36,521 nt of DNA from Geminisphaera colitermitum TAV2. GTDB lineage: Bacteria; Verrucomicrobiota; Verrucomicrobiia; Opitutales; Opitutaceae. How positions within the stretch are numbered: position 1 is the stretch's first letter; every line of letters begins with the position of its first letter. Below the pieces are notes generated by a model. The model worked only from the letters and a program-made list of their open reading frames with translations, was not told the origin of the DNA and searched no databases. The stretch is from positions 1 to 36,521 of the forward strand of contig NZ_ABEA03000061.1 in the NCBI RefSeq assembly GCF_000171235.2. Direction: 5' to 3'. The position numbers and the translations under genes are program-made. This document shows positions 8,115 to 16,202 of the stretch, piece after piece.

Positions 8115-8699
8115 ATGCAATTATCCAAAATTCTGAAAACAGGACTGGCCCTTGCCGGACTGACTATTGGCAGCTGTTTTTTCCCGACCTTCGCTGCAGG
8201 CCAGACAATCAAGAACGCAGGTTTTGAAGAAGGTGCGCCCGAGACTGGCTTCGTTCAAAAAGTCCCCCGCGGGTGGACGTGGAAAAACTCCAGCTTTTAT
8301 TGGATAGCGTCAGGTTTGGCTCCCGTGTTTGCCAATGCGACAGCACAAGAAGGCAAAGCGTTTGTCGGTTTGCAGAGATCGGCGTCCGACGACGTGGCGG
8401 CGGTGCTGAAACAGCGCGTCACCGGCTTAAGCGAGGGGAAAACTTACACGCTCTCAGTTTGGATTCGCGCCCGGAATGCTGGTTCCCGGTCAGCCAAGTG
8501 GACCATATCTGTCATGGCCGCAGGGGAGACAATTGCCGCCAAAAGTGGACAAGCTCAAACAGAAGCATGGGAGGAACAATCGGTGACGTTTACGGCAACC
8601 GGCCCAACTGTCATAATCCGACTCTCCGTCAATAATGAGCCGGGCAAAGATCAGATTGTTTTCTTCGACAACGTGACTCTCACAACCACCACCCAATAA
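8115..8699 (+). CDS. Exported lectin-like protein, paralogue lacking the PEP-CTERM tag
   Basis: 194 residues with a signal peptide (hydrophobic residues about 9-28, cleavage after AAG or nearby). It lines up with the preceding protein along its length: SFYWI against SFFWV, GKAFVGLQRSA against GNAYAGIQRSA, VLKQRVTGLSEGKTYTLSVW against VLKQNITNLTEGESYSVSFW, and FFDNVTL against MFDNVTV. It ends right after this last strand, so the sorting tag is absent and the protein is probably released or periplasmic. Tandem duplication is likely. It is followed after four bases by the pseudopilin gene, so the two are co-transcribed. Confidence 0.8.
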   Translation: MQLSKILKTGLALAGLTIGSCFFPTFAAGQTIKNAGFEEGAPETGFVQKVPRGWTWKNSSFYWIASGLAPVFANATAQEGKAFVGLQRSASDDVAAVLKQRVTGLSEGKTYTLSVWIRARNAGSRSAKWTISVMAAGETIAAKSGQAQTEAWEEQSVTFTATGPTVIIRLSVNNEPGKDQIVFFDNVTLTTTTQ

Positions 8700-8703
8700 A
8701 ATC

Positions 8704-9408
8704 ATGAAGGCTATTACCCCAAACTGTTCTCGTGCATTCACTCTGATCGAACTGCTCACGGTCATCGCCATCATTGGGATTCTTGCCGCAATTCTTATTC
8801 CAACGGTATCCAAAGTTCGCAGTTCAGCAAACGCAGCGGCCTGCCTGAGCAACATGCGTCAACTCGCCCTCTCCTTGCTCATTTACAGCGAGGGAAATCG
8901 TGGCGTATTTCCCGATAACGCTTACGCCACGCGTTGGGACCGGATGGCGCTTTCGACCGCTTCAGAAAATCCTGGCTATAGCGCTATTCTCAAATGCCGG
9001 TCCGATAAGATCGACCGGGATGCTGGCACGCTGGGCGCAACCATCGCGTCGCAACCTCGCTCGTATTCACTTAACCCTGTCTTGATCAACTATGATGGTT
9101 CGTATGGGACGGAAAGCCTGTGGGGTCCCAGTCTGCCGGGAAAAAACAAGGGGATCCGGATCAGTTCCATCGTCGCTCCCAGCCGGATGCTCATGCTGGT
9201 GGAGTATTTCCACCAATATAACGGTTTCACCGAAGGTCGGGTGGTAGCGACGACAGCTTTCCAGAATAACGCACATGGCGATGGAATGAACGGGGCGTTT
9301 TGCGATGGTAGCGCAAAACGCATCAAAACATCCTCAGATTTGCTCACACGCCCCGGCGGCACAGGGCAAAATGCCTACGAAAAAAACTACCTGCGGAATG
9401 GTCCGTAA
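8704..9408 (+). CDS. Pseudopilin-like protein with prepilin N-terminal cleavage motif
   Basis: 234 residues. The N-terminus RAFTLIELLTVIAIIGILAA (residues 10-29) is a type IV prepilin/T2SS pseudopilin methylation motif and helix. The globular part has features of the large planctomycete/verrucomicrobial pseudopilin-like family: CLSNMRQLALSLLIYSEGN and the terminal HGDGMNGAFCDGSAKRI. Such stand-alone proteins are abundant in these phyla and often lie among glycan-utilisation genes; their job is unclear. It starts four bases after the preceding stop. No secretion ATPase or prepilin peptidase is nearby. Confidence 0.87.
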   Translation: MKAITPNCSRAFTLIELLTVIAIIGILAAILIPTVSKVRSSANAAACLSNMRQLALSLLIYSEGNRGVFPDNAYATRWDRMALSTASENPGYSAILKCRSDKIDRDAGTLGATIASQPRSYSLNPVLINYDGSYGTESLWGPSLPGKNKGIRISSIVAPSRMLMLVEYFHQYNGFTEGRVVATTAFQNNAHGDGMNGAFCDGSAKRIKTSSDLLTRPGGTGQNAYEKNYLRNGP

Positions 9409-9528
9409 ACCAGCTGTTTTCCCACAGTCATACCAAATGTAATCCTAATAAGCAGCGGTGGGGCATAACCATCACCGCATTCCTACGCCACACATTCTCA
9501 TCCCGTCGTTTCTCCCGTATCCCGTTTA

Positions 9529-11811
9529 ATGCCTTTCTCAATCATGCCTTCGCTTGTTTGCCGTTTCTATTCCCTTCTTCTCATCAAAGTAGCTTCCGCC
9601 GTATTGCTGGCTGGCTCTGTTTCCCTAGATATCCGACCAGATACGTATTCAGGCAAATTCCTCACCTTGAAAAACAATGCGATCGAATTTCGACCATTGA
9701 ATGATTTCGGCCCCTTGGTGGCGGACAGTGTAAATGGAGGGAGAATATTGAAGCCGGGTGAGTACAAGATTCAACTTGTATCCAAATCATCGCAGCCATC
9801 GGAAAAAGAGGGGAGTCTATCGGAGAAGTTTATTTACAAAATACCGAACATATCGGGGACCCCGATCTTTTCCGTCACAGTCACGCGCACGCCGGGGCAA
9901 TTGGAACTGATTTTTGAGGGTGAGGCAGGCGCATTTGCCGGCATGAGCCCGGGGAATTTTCCGAATAGCGCGGAACTGATCGGGTTCAACATTCCCACCC
10001 GCTACACCGAAGACCACGAACCGCACTCCCGTTTCCCTGATATCTTTTATCATCGGGGACTTGGTGTTTGGATGCGCGGACGTTGGGATTTGGATTACAG
10101 CAACGCCAGCCAGCAAAAACGCCTCTACACGTTGAACTCCACAGCACTGACCGGCGAGGATGCCGTATTTTTCCCCGGTTTGAGCGGCACCAATGAGGAA
10201 GGAACCGAGAAAGTTGCGCCTTCACACCCCGAACATTTTTTTGATGTGGAGTTGATGTATCAGAAAGGACCTGACGGAAAACGCCGTCCGCTGCGCGAGC
10301 GTTTCGTACTGCGCTGGGCTGAACGCCTGTGGGACGCTGTCGAACCCGTGGATCAGAAACCAAGCCCATATGGAGAGGCCATGCGTAATCTGATCTACGT
10401 GGACATGTGGGACGGGCAATATGCCGACCGGTCGGAATTCACCGCATGGATGCAGCAAACGGTTGGGAGTTACATAGGCGGACTCACAATTTTGCAGAAC
10501 TGGCAAGGCGGTGGTTTCGACTCCAACCTGCCTCTTTCGATCACGGATGACCTGCCACCCAACCCGAACAAGGCGGGCACACCGGAACAGTTGAGAACAT
10601 GGATGGAGCAGATGAAATCCTGGGGGCTGGCGGGACTGCGCACCAATTACATGTATTACAAGGACAAGGGATCGCCGATCAAGCAGACCGTGCAGCGCGC
10701 GATCAATGCCGAGGGCAAGACCTCCTGGCATACGCAACCGCGATCGGGAATCTCCATCATCAAACGTCAGGAGACGTATATTAAAGATAACTACAAAACC
10801 ACAGTGACTTTTTCCGACCAGTTAACCTCCATCGGAACTGGCTTTGGTTGTGTCGATTTCACTCCGAGCGCACCAAATTCTGGAACTATCCGGGGCGCTC
10901 GTCAGGCGCTGCGCGATTACGCAATACAAATCAAGAGTCTGGTGAATGGTCCGCTTTTGTCAGAAACTCTAAATACGCAATTCCAGATCGGCGAGTATGT
11001 GGATTCGGGCGACTATGGAATTTTTGAAGGATTTCAGCGCGTGGTGACACCCGACTATAAACTACGTCGCTTACATGGCCTCACAACCATGCATGGCATG
11101 GGCTTGAGTTACCGGTATTTCTTCGCCCCCCCCTATGCAGGCAATAACAAGCTGTCCAAGGGGAAGGCGATCTACGGTGATCCACGCAGCCCAGGCGCGG
11201 ATGACTACCGTGCCATGACGGTGATTTACGGCAACGCAGCTTATCTCGATTACGGTCCAGACCGAGTTTCATGGGACAAGGCAATCACTGAGGCGATGAC
11301 TGTCGGCATGCTGCAGCGGCATTATCTTCTGACGCCAGTTGACGACATCCTTTACGAGACTGCCAAGGGCTGGGAAACACTGGAAAACATCTTGTTGACG
11401 GGTCAAAATCCGCGTCCGTTTTTTAGACGTATCAAAGTCGTTTATCAAAACGGGTTAACGGTGGTCATGAATCGTAAGGAAGAGTCGCTGACAGTGACCT
11501 TGCCGACATTTGGACGCGTATTATTGCCCAAGCATTCATTTGCAGTCTGGTCGGCAGACGGAAAGGTCGAAGGTTTTTCCGGCATTCCCCAAGAGGCCGG
11601 AAACGGAGGCCAAATTGACTATGCCCGCGACGACAACCGGAAACTGCTTTTCATCAATCCGCGTGAATCCGGCTATCGCAATCTGGAGGCAGCCACGATT
11701 TTTGAGGACGGCAAACAGGTTTACCAGTTGCCGGAAGAGAAGCGTTATCATCCCAAGTCAATACCTTCGGCGATTGTCCAGGTTCGCATTGATGAAGCTC
11801 GAGACCAATGA
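9529..11811 (+). CDS. Large secreted protein, candidate glycoside hydrolase of unassigned family
   Basis: 760 residues with an N-terminal hydrophobic signal segment (about residues 10-32; a second ATG lies at 9544). An N-terminal beta-rich region is followed from about residue 285 by segments spaced like a TIM barrel: YVDMWDGQY, LTILQNWQGGG, MKSWGLAGLRTNYMYY, then VTFSDQLTS (D430), GCVDFTP (D443) and GPLLSETLN (E479), with a beta-sandwich-like C-terminus. These acidic residues at strand-like ends are candidate catalytic groups by eye only. I do not recognise the family. Context (CBM9-like protein and rhamnosidase directly downstream) supports a polysaccharide-active enzyme. The stop overlaps the next start by ATGA. 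Confidence 0.6.
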   Translation: MPFSIMPSLVCRFYSLLLIKVASAVLLAGSVSLDIRPDTYSGKFLTLKNNAIEFRPLNDFGPLVADSVNGGRILKPGEYKIQLVSKSSQPSEKEGSLSEKFIYKIPNISGTPIFSVTVTRTPGQLELIFEGEAGAFAGMSPGNFPNSAELIGFNIPTRYTEDHEPHSRFPDIFYHRGLGVWMRGRWDLDYSNASQQKRLYTLNSTALTGEDAVFFPGLSGTNEEGTEKVAPSHPEHFFDVELMYQKGPDGKRRPLRERFVLRWAERLWDAVEPVDQKPSPYGEAMRNLIYVDMWDGQYADRSEFTAWMQQTVGSYIGGLTILQNWQGGGFDSNLPLSITDDLPPNPNKAGTPEQLRTWMEQMKSWGLAGLRTNYMYYKDKGSPIKQTVQRAINAEGKTSWHTQPRSGISIIKRQETYIKDNYKTTVTFSDQLTSIGTGFGCVDFTPSAPNSGTIRGARQALRDYAIQIKSLVNGPLLSETLNTQFQIGEYVDSGDYGIFEGFQRVVTPDYKLRRLHGLTTMHGMGLSYRYFFAPPYAGNNKLSKGKAIYGDPRSPGADDYRAMTVIYGNAAYLDYGPDRVSWDKAITEAMTVGMLQRHYLLTPVDDILYETAKGWETLENILLTGQNPRPFFRRIKVVYQNGLTVVMNRKEESLTVTLPTFGRVLLPKHSFAVWSADGKVEGFSGIPQEAGNGGQIDYARDDNRKLLFINPRESGYRNLEAATIFEDGKQVYQLPEEKRYHPKSIPSAIVQVRIDEARDQ

Positions 11812-12587
11812 AGCCCACGCTATGGTTCTCCATGATGTTGTCAGCCTCTGTCGTTTGCGCTGCCAACATATCGCCAGAAATCATTGTGCCACGCATAACA
11901 GCTGCTATTGGGCTAGATGGCAAGGGCGGTGACCCTGCGTGGGCTCAAGCAAAGCATTTGGAATTAAGCGATTTCTGGCAACCGACGCAGGGTATAGGAT
12001 CGGCGGCACGTACACGGGTGTCGCTGATGCACGACGGAGAAAATCTGTATCTGGCTTTTGACTGCGAAGACAGCGACATCAAGGCAACATGCACTGATCA
12101 CGATGGGCAGACGTTTCGCGATGATTGTGTGGAGTTGTTTTTCGGCGCGGACGATCAGCGTGGAGCTTTCGCCGCATGCCTTGAAATCAACGCCATCGGA
12201 ACGATGGCTGATTATTACTACCAACATGCGGACTGGATAAATTACCGGTTCGAATCGCAGGCGCAGGTGGCGGTTTCGCGTGCACCCTTGCTGCGGGACG
12301 AGACAGGTGTAATGATCGTGGGCTATCGTGTGGAGATCGCGGTGTCTTTTTCAGCGTTGCAGCCGATAGTGAATTTATTCGTCAACCAACCTCGTGCAAC
12401 CGCCATGAGGTCGGGACGAGCACCGGATAGGCTGAGAGCAAACTTTGCCCGATGGGACAGAAGCACAGCGAAGACGACGGGAACAGCTAGAGCGATGGAT
12501 CGCTTCACGATCTGGTCTGATCCCCATTTTTATCAGCCCCATCCTCACCGACCCGAGCAGATGGGATGGCTGCGATTTGAACAATAA
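11808..12587 (+). CDS. Secreted CBM9-like carbohydrate-binding protein
   Basis: 259 residues starting at an ATGA overlap with the preceding hydrolase candidate, so translation is probably coupled. A signal peptide (residues 1-18, ending VCA) precedes a CBM9-like beta-sandwich: GLDGKGGDPAWAQAKHLEL, TRVSLMHDGENLYLAFDCED, DDCVELFFGA and GYRVEIAVSFSAL are typical of this fold in bacterial proteins. The family usually binds reducing ends of glycans or is fused to polysaccharide enzymes. Here it is encoded separately, but coupling to the preceding gene suggests the two proteins work on the same substrate. Confidence 0.78.
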   Translation: MKPTLWFSMMLSASVVCAANISPEIIVPRITAAIGLDGKGGDPAWAQAKHLELSDFWQPTQGIGSAARTRVSLMHDGENLYLAFDCEDSDIKATCTDHDGQTFRDDCVELFFGADDQRGAFAACLEINAIGTMADYYYQHADWINYRFESQAQVAVSRAPLLRDETGVMIVGYRVEIAVSFSALQPIVNLFVNQPRATAMRSGRAPDRLRANFARWDRSTAKTTGTARAMDRFTIWSDPHFYQPHPHRPEQMGWLRFEQ

Positions 12588-12622
12588 TCTAAAGCTGAAG
12601 CATTTCACATATCTTTTGGAAA

Positions 12623-12642
12623 TGGCAGGCAAGACGCCTGCC
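12623..12642. repeat. Small palindromic hairpin (REP-like)
   Basis: ggcaggcaagacgcctgcc (from about 12624) forms a tight 7-bp GC-rich stem between the CBM9-like gene and the rhamnosidase gene. It resembles the short caggcgtctcgcctg palindrome within the aconitase insertion, so both may belong to one REP-like family. There is no T-tract, so it is a poor intrinsic terminator. Confidence 0.5.
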
Positions 12643-12731
12643 ACGCAGGGATCGTTCGTCCTTTTATTTTACGAGTCTCTTTTATGATCCAACTTTCGGA
12701 TAACGGTCTTGTCTGTAATGAGGTGGTCGCA

Positions 12732-15395
12732 ATGGCAGACGTCCCGGCGCGGACCTCCACGGATGCCGTGCTTGCTACGCTGGCGCGGCCGTTTGCATTG
12801 CGGGCGGAACATCACGAAGGCAATCCGCTCGGGCTGGACTGCGCGCGTCCACGCTTGTCGTGGAAACTGCCTCTTGAAATCGGCGGGCGGCGTGTGTTGC
12901 GACAAGTGGCGTGGCAGTTACGCGTGAATGGAATTTTGGATACGAGACGGCGGACAGACTCCAATTCGGTTTTTGTGGAATGGCCGGGAGAAAGCTTGCG
13001 GAGTCGTCAGCGTATCCGCTGGCAGGTGCGCGTCTGGGTCTGCGTGGATGAGGAGGAGGACGCGCTGGCGACCGACTGGAGCGAAGAGGCCGTGTTTGAA
13101 GTGGGTTTGCTGGCGCGCAGCGACTGGTCGGCGCAATGGATCGGTTTTGGCGATGATGGAAAATTGGATACACCGCCATCGCCGTTCTTGCGCCGTTCTT
13201 TTTGCTTGGAAGCGAAGCCGGTGCGGGCGCGGCTGTATGCAGCGGCTCTTGGGCTTTTTGAGTTTTCGCTGAATGGAGAGCCCGCGCATCCCGAGGTGGT
13301 GCTGGCGGGCGGTTGGACCGATTTTCGGAAGCGAACACAGTGTCATGCCTTTGATGTCACTCGGCTGCTGCGCTCAGGCGAAAATACGCTGGGCGCGTTT
13401 TTGGCCGATGGATGGTATGCGGGGTATCTTTCGTGCGATGGGAAGCGACAGATTTACGGCGGAGCACCCGTCTTGCTGGCGCAGTTGGAAATTGAATACG
13501 ATGACGGCAACGTGCAGCGGGTGGTCAGCGATGCTTCATGGGAGGGACGAACGGGGCCAATCGTATCGGCTGATTTGTATCATGGAGAGCACTACGATGC
13601 CCGATTGGAGTTTTCAGTTACAAGCAAACGGGGGGGGGAGGGGGGAGCATCGGAGGGAGGGTCGCCGGTTTATGAGCGGGCGTGGCCGGAGGAATTGTTG
13701 GTCGATCCACGGGTGGCGGAGCCAGTGCAGCGGATCGAGGAGCGGTTGGCATGTGCGGTGACAAAAACGGCAGAGGGAGTGTTTATCTTTGATTTTGGGC
13801 AGAATTTTTCCGGTTGGGTTCGCCTGCACTGGCGAGGGCGGCGAGGGCAAAAGGTCGTGTTGCGTTTCGGCGAAATGCTCAACGCCGACGGTTCGCTCTA
13901 CACGGCCAACCTGCGCACGGCGCGGGCCACCGATTGTTATGTTTTTGGTCGGGATGAAACGGCAACGTGGGAACCTCGGTTCACGTTTCACGGTTTTCGT
14001 TATGTCGAAGTCAGCGGGTTGGGGTTGGCTGCGGGAACGCTTCCTCCGCTGGAAACCATCACGGGCATCGTCTTGCACAACGCGATGCGGGCGACCGGGA
14101 GTTTCCGTTGTTCGGACAAACGAGTGAACCGCCTGGTGGAAAACATCCGGTGGAGTTTGCGGAGTAATTTTCTGGAGATACCGAGCGATTGTCCGCAGCG
14201 CGACGAACGGCTGGGCTGGTCGTGCGACATTCAGGTCTTCGCAAAGACGGCGTCATTTTTTTATGATACGGATGCGTTTTTGACCAAATGGATGCGCGAC
14301 ATGCGCGACGGACAACTGGCCGACGGGGCGTTTCCCGATCTGGCTCCGACGTTCATCTGCGGGTTTGGCAATGCGGCGTGGGCGGACGCGGGTGTCATCG
14401 TTCCTTGGGTAATTTATCGGCGTTTTGGAGATGTTTCCGTGCTGGAGGAAAATTATGCGGCCATGTGCGCATGGATTCGGTTTCAGGAGACGACGAGCCG
14501 CGATGGGGTGCGCCCGCCGACGGTTTATGGCGACTGGCTGGCGCTCGATGCGGTCAAGCCGCAATACGCCCCGGTGCCCAGCGATTTTGTGGGCACGGCG
14601 TATTTTGCCCGGACGTGCTCCATCATGGAGCGTGTGGCGCGGGTGCTGGACCGGACGGAGGATGCGCAGCAGTTCTCCCTGTTGCGGCGCAAGGTGACGG
14701 AGGCTTTTCGCCGGGAGTTTGTTACCGCAGGAGGGCGGCTGGTGGGAGAATGCCAGACGGCTTATGCGCTGGCGCTGGCGTTTGACCTGCTGCCTCCTCC
14801 CCAGCGGGCGGGCGCGGTGGATCGCCTCGTAAACCTGATCGACAGGCATGAGGGACACTTGAGCACCGGTTTTGTCGGCACGCCGCTGTTGTGCCCGGTG
14901 TTGAGCCGGTTTGGGCGGCACGATGTGGCGATGCGGTTGTTGTTGAACGAAACGTATCCATCCTGGCTCTACACAGTGGCGCAGGGGGCGACGACCATGT
15001 GGGAGCGGTGGAATAGTTTTACCTTGGACAAGGGGTTTGGCGACGAGGGGATGAATTCATTCAACCACTACGCGTTTGGCGCGATTGGCGAGTGGCTGGT
15101 GCATTTCGTGGCGGGCATCGCTCCGGGGCAGTCGGCCCCCGCTTACCGGCACATCGTATTCCGTCCGCAGCCATGCGCGGGGCTGGATCATGCGGAGGCA
15201 TCGTTGGAAACTCCATATGGGCGGGCGTCAATCGCATGGCGGATGAACGGGCAACGCATGGAGGGAGAACTGGAGGTGCCGCCGGGAGCGTTTGCAGATT
15301 TCGAGGGAGGGGCGTTTGAGCGCTGGCGTGTGGGCCGGGTGGACGGCGGCGGACGACTAGCGGCGGGGCGGCATGGGTTTGAAGGAGACGTATAG
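12732..15395 (+). CDS. Alpha-L-rhamnosidase, GH78 family
   Basis: 887 residues from ATG 12732, chosen because GAGG sits 8 nt upstream; an in-frame ATG at 12684 would add 16 residues and has no such site. GH78 architecture is visible: N-terminal beta domains (NPLGLDCARPRLSWKLP, LYAAALGLFEFSLNGE, LADGWYAGYLSC), then the (alpha/alpha)6 catalytic barrel with SDCPQRDERLGWSCD, whose first Asp is about residue 486, and later GATTMWERWNSF. The acidic residues of the RDERLGW motif are the expected general acid; family members usually read GWTGD, here GWSCD. It has no signal peptide, so it is probably intracellular and acts on imported rhamnosides from pectin or plant glycosides. A G9AG6 tract (13630-13645) encodes a Gly-rich loop (RGGEGGASEGG) and is in frame. 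Confidence 0.9.
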   Translation: MADVPARTSTDAVLATLARPFALRAEHHEGNPLGLDCARPRLSWKLPLEIGGRRVLRQVAWQLRVNGILDTRRRTDSNSVFVEWPGESLRSRQRIRWQVRVWVCVDEEEDALATDWSEEAVFEVGLLARSDWSAQWIGFGDDGKLDTPPSPFLRRSFCLEAKPVRARLYAAALGLFEFSLNGEPAHPEVVLAGGWTDFRKRTQCHAFDVTRLLRSGENTLGAFLADGWYAGYLSCDGKRQIYGGAPVLLAQLEIEYDDGNVQRVVSDASWEGRTGPIVSADLYHGEHYDARLEFSVTSKRGGEGGASEGGSPVYERAWPEELLVDPRVAEPVQRIEERLACAVTKTAEGVFIFDFGQNFSGWVRLHWRGRRGQKVVLRFGEMLNADGSLYTANLRTARATDCYVFGRDETATWEPRFTFHGFRYVEVSGLGLAAGTLPPLETITGIVLHNAMRATGSFRCSDKRVNRLVENIRWSLRSNFLEIPSDCPQRDERLGWSCDIQVFAKTASFFYDTDAFLTKWMRDMRDGQLADGAFPDLAPTFICGFGNAAWADAGVIVPWVIYRRFGDVSVLEENYAAMCAWIRFQETTSRDGVRPPTVYGDWLALDAVKPQYAPVPSDFVGTAYFARTCSIMERVARVLDRTEDAQQFSLLRRKVTEAFRREFVTAGGRLVGECQTAYALALAFDLLPPPQRAGAVDRLVNLIDRHEGHLSTGFVGTPLLCPVLSRFGRHDVAMRLLLNETYPSWLYTVAQGATTMWERWNSFTLDKGFGDEGMNSFNHYAFGAIGEWLVHFVAGIAPGQSAPAYRHIVFRPQPCAGLDHAEASLETPYGRASIAWRMNGQRMEGELEVPPGAFADFEGGAFERWRVGRVDGGGRLAAGRHGFEGDV
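13630..13645. repeat. Interrupted G9-A-G6 tract in the rhamnosidase gene
   Basis: Nine G, one A, six G, encoding a glycine-rich loop between beta segments of the rhamnosidase. The A interruption should lower slippage compared with the pure tracts elsewhere in the window. Confidence 0.85.
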
Positions 15396-15434
15396 AAGGA
15401 ATCTCAAATCTGAGATTTCAAATTTTCCAGCCCT

Positions 15435-15448
15435 CCCCCCCCCCCCCC
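15435..15448. repeat. C14 homopolymer in the convergent rhamnosidase/STAS intergenic gap
   Basis: Fourteen uninterrupted C. It abuts the stop codon (15450-15448) of the leftward STAS gene, so it would lie in the first bases of that gene's 3' untranslated region. The 52-bp gap between the convergent genes holds nothing else I can identify. Confidence 0.9.
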
Positions 15449-15981
15449 TACCCTTCGCTGATGCGGTTTTTCAGGAAGGTGAGGACGTCCTGAAATTTGG
15501 TGCGGTTGTTTTCGTCCACGGCCACGAGGTTTTCGTGGGCGGCAAGGACGTAGCGGGCGCTTTCGACTTCGTTCAAAATCGCTCCGGTTGGAAGCGCCTG
15601 GTCGCCGGTTGCAGCCGGACTGCCGGCGGTGGCGGCAGGGAGGTTTTCGCCGGTGTCGAGTGTGAGCAGGCGGTGGAGGCCGAGGTTGCGCACGAGTTCG
15701 AGGTTGCGAGGACCGACACGGCTGATGATGAGACTGCCGGGCGGGGCAAGCTTGCGCACCTCAAGCGCGGCCCCCGCCAGGACGCCGAGAAAGGTGCTGT
15801 CCATCGTGGAACAATGCAGGAAGTCGAGGACGAAACGGCGTTTGCCCATGCGCAGCGCCTCGGTAAAAAAATCATGCAGACTGGAGCTGTTGAGGAAGGA
15901 GGCGCGCCCTTCGATTCGGATCACCACGGGATCGGAATTGGGATCGACAAAAAAAGCAGGTTGGGCGGTCTCGGACATCAC
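15448..15981 (-). CDS. STAS-domain protein (anti-sigma-factor-antagonist type)
   Basis: 177 residues. Residues about 17-110 follow the STAS pattern: PVVIRIEGRASFLNSSSLHDF, then KRRFVLDFLHCSTMDSTFLGVLAG in part, where the DS/T near residue 62 is the region phosphorylated in SpoIIAA-like proteins. A C-terminal extension of about 65 residues, including LPAATAGSPAATGDQALPTG, is not part of a standard STAS domain. STAS antagonists release sigma factors or modulate regulators by partner switching, but no kinase or sigma factor is adjacent. Two ATG codons (15981 and 15978) are possible starts. The next gene upstream is unrelated. Confidence 0.8.
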   Translation of the reverse strand: MMSETAQPAFFVDPNSDPVVIRIEGRASFLNSSSLHDFFTEALRMGKRRFVLDFLHCSTMDSTFLGVLAGAALEVRKLAPPGSLIISRVGPRNLELVRNLGLHRLLTLDTGENLPAATAGSPAATGDQALPTGAILNEVESARYVLAAHENLVAVDENNRTKFQDVLTFLKNRISEG

Positions 15982-16084
15982 GCGTCTTTTCAGGTTGGTT
16001 GATGAAGCTTACCGGAAAGTAGAAAAATTTCAGGTCGGCGAACGATTTTCGAGCGTGGAGTTGCGGGGGATGAAGGAAAAAATG

Positions 16085-16198
16085 AATTAACCACAGAGAC
16101 ACCGAGGCACAGAGATTCAAACCAGGAGAAGGTGTTGGAAAGTTGGATGCGCTGCTCCGTGGGTTGCCTTTTGTGCCTCTATGTCTCTGCGGTTAATT
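16085..16198. repeat. Long inverted repeat upstream of the STAS gene / downstream of aconitase
   Basis: The arms aattaaccacagagacaccg (from 16085) and its imperfect complement ending tctctgcggttaatt (to 16198) flank a loop of about 57 bp. Each arm is about 28 bp. Elements with this ccacagagacac.. sequence are scattered between genes in many Planctomycetes and Verrucomicrobia, to my knowledge without known function. It could also act as a transcript-end structure for the leftward aconitase gene. It fills most of the 221-bp gap; no gene is seen there. Confidence 0.75.
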
Positions 16199-16202
16199 TC
16201 TT

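Noticed and set aside
12623-12642. Intrinsic terminator after the CBM9-like gene
   Set aside because: A stem is present, but no T-run follows.
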